Below, in pieces: positions 5,580 to 6,472 of a stretch of DNA of 6,472 nt. Position 1 is the first letter of the stretch; every line of letters begins with the position of its first letter. Both the position numbers and the translations under genes were made by a program. The notes under the pieces are model-generated. The model saw only the letters and a list, made by a program, of their open reading frames with translations, searched no databases and had not been told where the DNA came from. Location of the stretch: assembly GCA_013812695.1 (NCBI GenBank), contig JACCSZ010000275.1, positions 1 to 6,472 of the forward strand, in the 5' to 3' direction. The stretch is from Gemmatimonadales bacterium. Lineage in GTDB: Bacteria; Gemmatimonadota; Gemmatimonadetes; Gemmatimonadales; GWC2-71-9.

Positions 5580-5790
5580 GAAGCTCGAATTCCTTGGGTC
5601 GACGAGGACGGCTGCCTTGCAGATACCCTGCACGGATCGCGTTTCACCCGTTGATTGGGAACGGCGGCTTGCGGTTCCCACAGGTCGGATCGGCGATTTC
5701 CGAGGGGACAGCGCGGTAGTGCCGGATTTCACCGTCCTATGGCACGCGCCTCAGCGCAAAATGTGATCCATACCAACTATAGTCTGAGCG
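5580..5790. promoter_or_regulatory. Divergent intergenic region between mreB and the membrane-protein gene
   Basis: About 210 bp must carry the control signals for mreB (leftward) and the gene at 5791 (rightward). An inverted repeat TGGGAAC (5656-5662) / GTTCCCA (5674-5680), with 2 further pairs inside, lies in the probable mreB leader. I found no good -35/-10 pair for mreB. The frame upstream of GTG 5579 stays open but encodes nothing MreB-like. Confidence 0.4.
5778..5783 (+). promoter_or_regulatory. -10 box TATAGT placed for a leaderless transcript
   Basis: TATAGT (5/6 match to TATAAT) ends 7 nt before the ATG at 5791, so transcription would begin at or next to the A of the start codon. 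No Shine-Dalgarno sequence is present, and the 17-bp-spaced -35 position (5755-5760, CGCAAA) is poor. This layout is typical of leaderless genes, in which a -10 box alone sits just ahead of the start codon. Confidence 0.45.
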
Positions 5791-6472
5791 ATGTCCATCG
5801 TGCAGTCCGGATATGCTCTCGTCCTGCTCGGCGCCGCACTCGCGCCCGACCCATGGCCGCGACGAGCCGCGGTGCTGGCGGCGGTGGCATCCGGCCTGGC
5901 GCTGGCCGGGCTCCGGGCTGCCGCCACGCCGGTGCCGCTGGGCTTTCTCGCGGTGGCCGGCGCGCTGTTCGTGCTGGCGATAGTCCTCGCCGTCGTCGCG
6001 GCTACGGTGGCCCGGCGCGCTCGCCGTGACGCGCCATCGCTGATCGCCGCGGCGTCGTTGATGGTGGGCGCGGTCGGCCTCGGGTGGGGCGCGCGCGACT
6101 GGATCGCGATGGCGCCAACAGGCGGTCTCGTCCGGGGGCTGGCCGTGCTGGCGCCGAGCGGTCTCTTCCTGTACACGGTGGGCCGGCTGGTGCGCCTCCC
6201 GAGGCGGGTGGCGCTGGGGCCAACGGGGGCACGACGAAACGCGCTGGCCGGCCTGCTCGGCGGGGCCGCCCTCGTGGCGGCTGGCACCCATGTTCCGCTC
6301 GTCCTCGCGGGGCTGGTGCTGTCGGCATGGTCGGGCTGGCTGCTGGAGCGAGCCGCCGGCGGCTCGAGGATGCCGCTGGCTCCGTCGCTGACCCTGGTGC
6401 TCCTGCCGGCGTGGTGGCTGATGCGCGCGATCGCGGGACCGGAGGGGCTCGCGATGGCGGCCTTGCCGTCGC
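5791..6472 (+). CDS. Polytopic membrane protein, N-terminal 227 codons (runs off window)
   Basis: From ATG 5791 the frame stays open to the window end without a stop. The product begins MSIVQSGYALVLLGAALAPD. It is dominated by Ala/Leu/Val/Gly hydrophobic stretches broken by Arg-rich short loops (PWPRRA, ARRARRD, GRLVRLPRR, GARRN), as expected for a multi-pass inner-membrane protein with positive cytoplasmic loops; I count about seven or eight candidate helices. Third codon positions are strongly G/C, like the neighbouring genes, whereas the overlapping minus-strand frames give Arg/Pro/Ala-rich low-complexity protein typical of shadows. I do not recognise the family. No catalytic motif is visible, and the C-terminus is missing. 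It is divergent from mreB, which weakly suggests a cell-envelope role. Confidence 0.7.
   Translation, partial: MSIVQSGYALVLLGAALAPDPWPRRAAVLAAVASGLALAGLRAAATPVPLGFLAVAGALFVLAIVLAVVAATVARRARRDAPSLIAAASLMVGAVGLGWGARDWIAMAPTGGLVRGLAVLAPSGLFLYTVGRLVRLPRRVALGPTGARRNALAGLLGGAALVAAGTHVPLVLAGLVLSAWSGWLLERAAGGSRMPLAPSLTLVLLPAWWLMRAIAGPEGLAMAALPS

Noticed and set aside
5737..6291. Overlapping minus-strand ORFs opposite the right-hand membrane gene
   Set aside because: Their products are Arg/Pro/Ala/Gln-rich without domains, and the plus frame from 5791 gives coherent transmembrane segments with G/C-rich third positions.

Overview
The window is GC-rich DNA with strong G/C preference at third codon positions. 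It comes from a rod-forming Gram-negative-type bacterium: it has an MreB actin homologue and an exported lipoprotein. The overall flavour (beta-helix lipoprotein, uncharacterised small families, this IS3 element) would fit Gemmatimonadota or a similar soil phylum. That placement is an impression from protein style, not a demonstrated fact.

Layout. (1) 1-~572, minus strand: the 5' part of an IS3-family insertion sequence, with orfA and the N-terminus of orfB; the rest lies beyond the left edge. (2) 573-999: no convincing gene, but a good sigma-70-type promoter at 878-906 pointing right. (3) 1000-2505, plus: an exported lipoprotein with a right-handed parallel beta-helix. (4) 2614-3159 and 3204-3641, plus: a small soluble protein built from two copies of one unit, then a four-helix membrane protein. 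(5) 3653-4057, minus: a stand-alone, partly degenerate response-regulator receiver. It converges on the membrane gene, with both TAG stops inside one inverted repeat. A 38-codon proline-rich ORF with a very good ribosome binding site (4060-4176) ends 2 nt upstream of it. (6) 4402-4476: two strong RNA hairpins just downstream of mreB. (7) 4482-5579, minus: mreB. (8) 5791-window end, plus: the start of a polytopic membrane protein with a promoter -10 box 7 nt before its ATG, suggesting a leaderless mRNA.

How it fits together. Most of this is ordinary chromosomal content: cell shape (mreB), envelope proteins and a signalling receiver, with a mobile element on the left. I see no defence system, CRISPR array, tRNA or rRNA. 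The least explained parts are the minus-strand stretch 4058-4481 (tandem hairpins, then a tiny ORF coupled to the degenerate receiver) and the internally duplicated protein at 2614-3159. mreB is not followed by mreC/mreD here.
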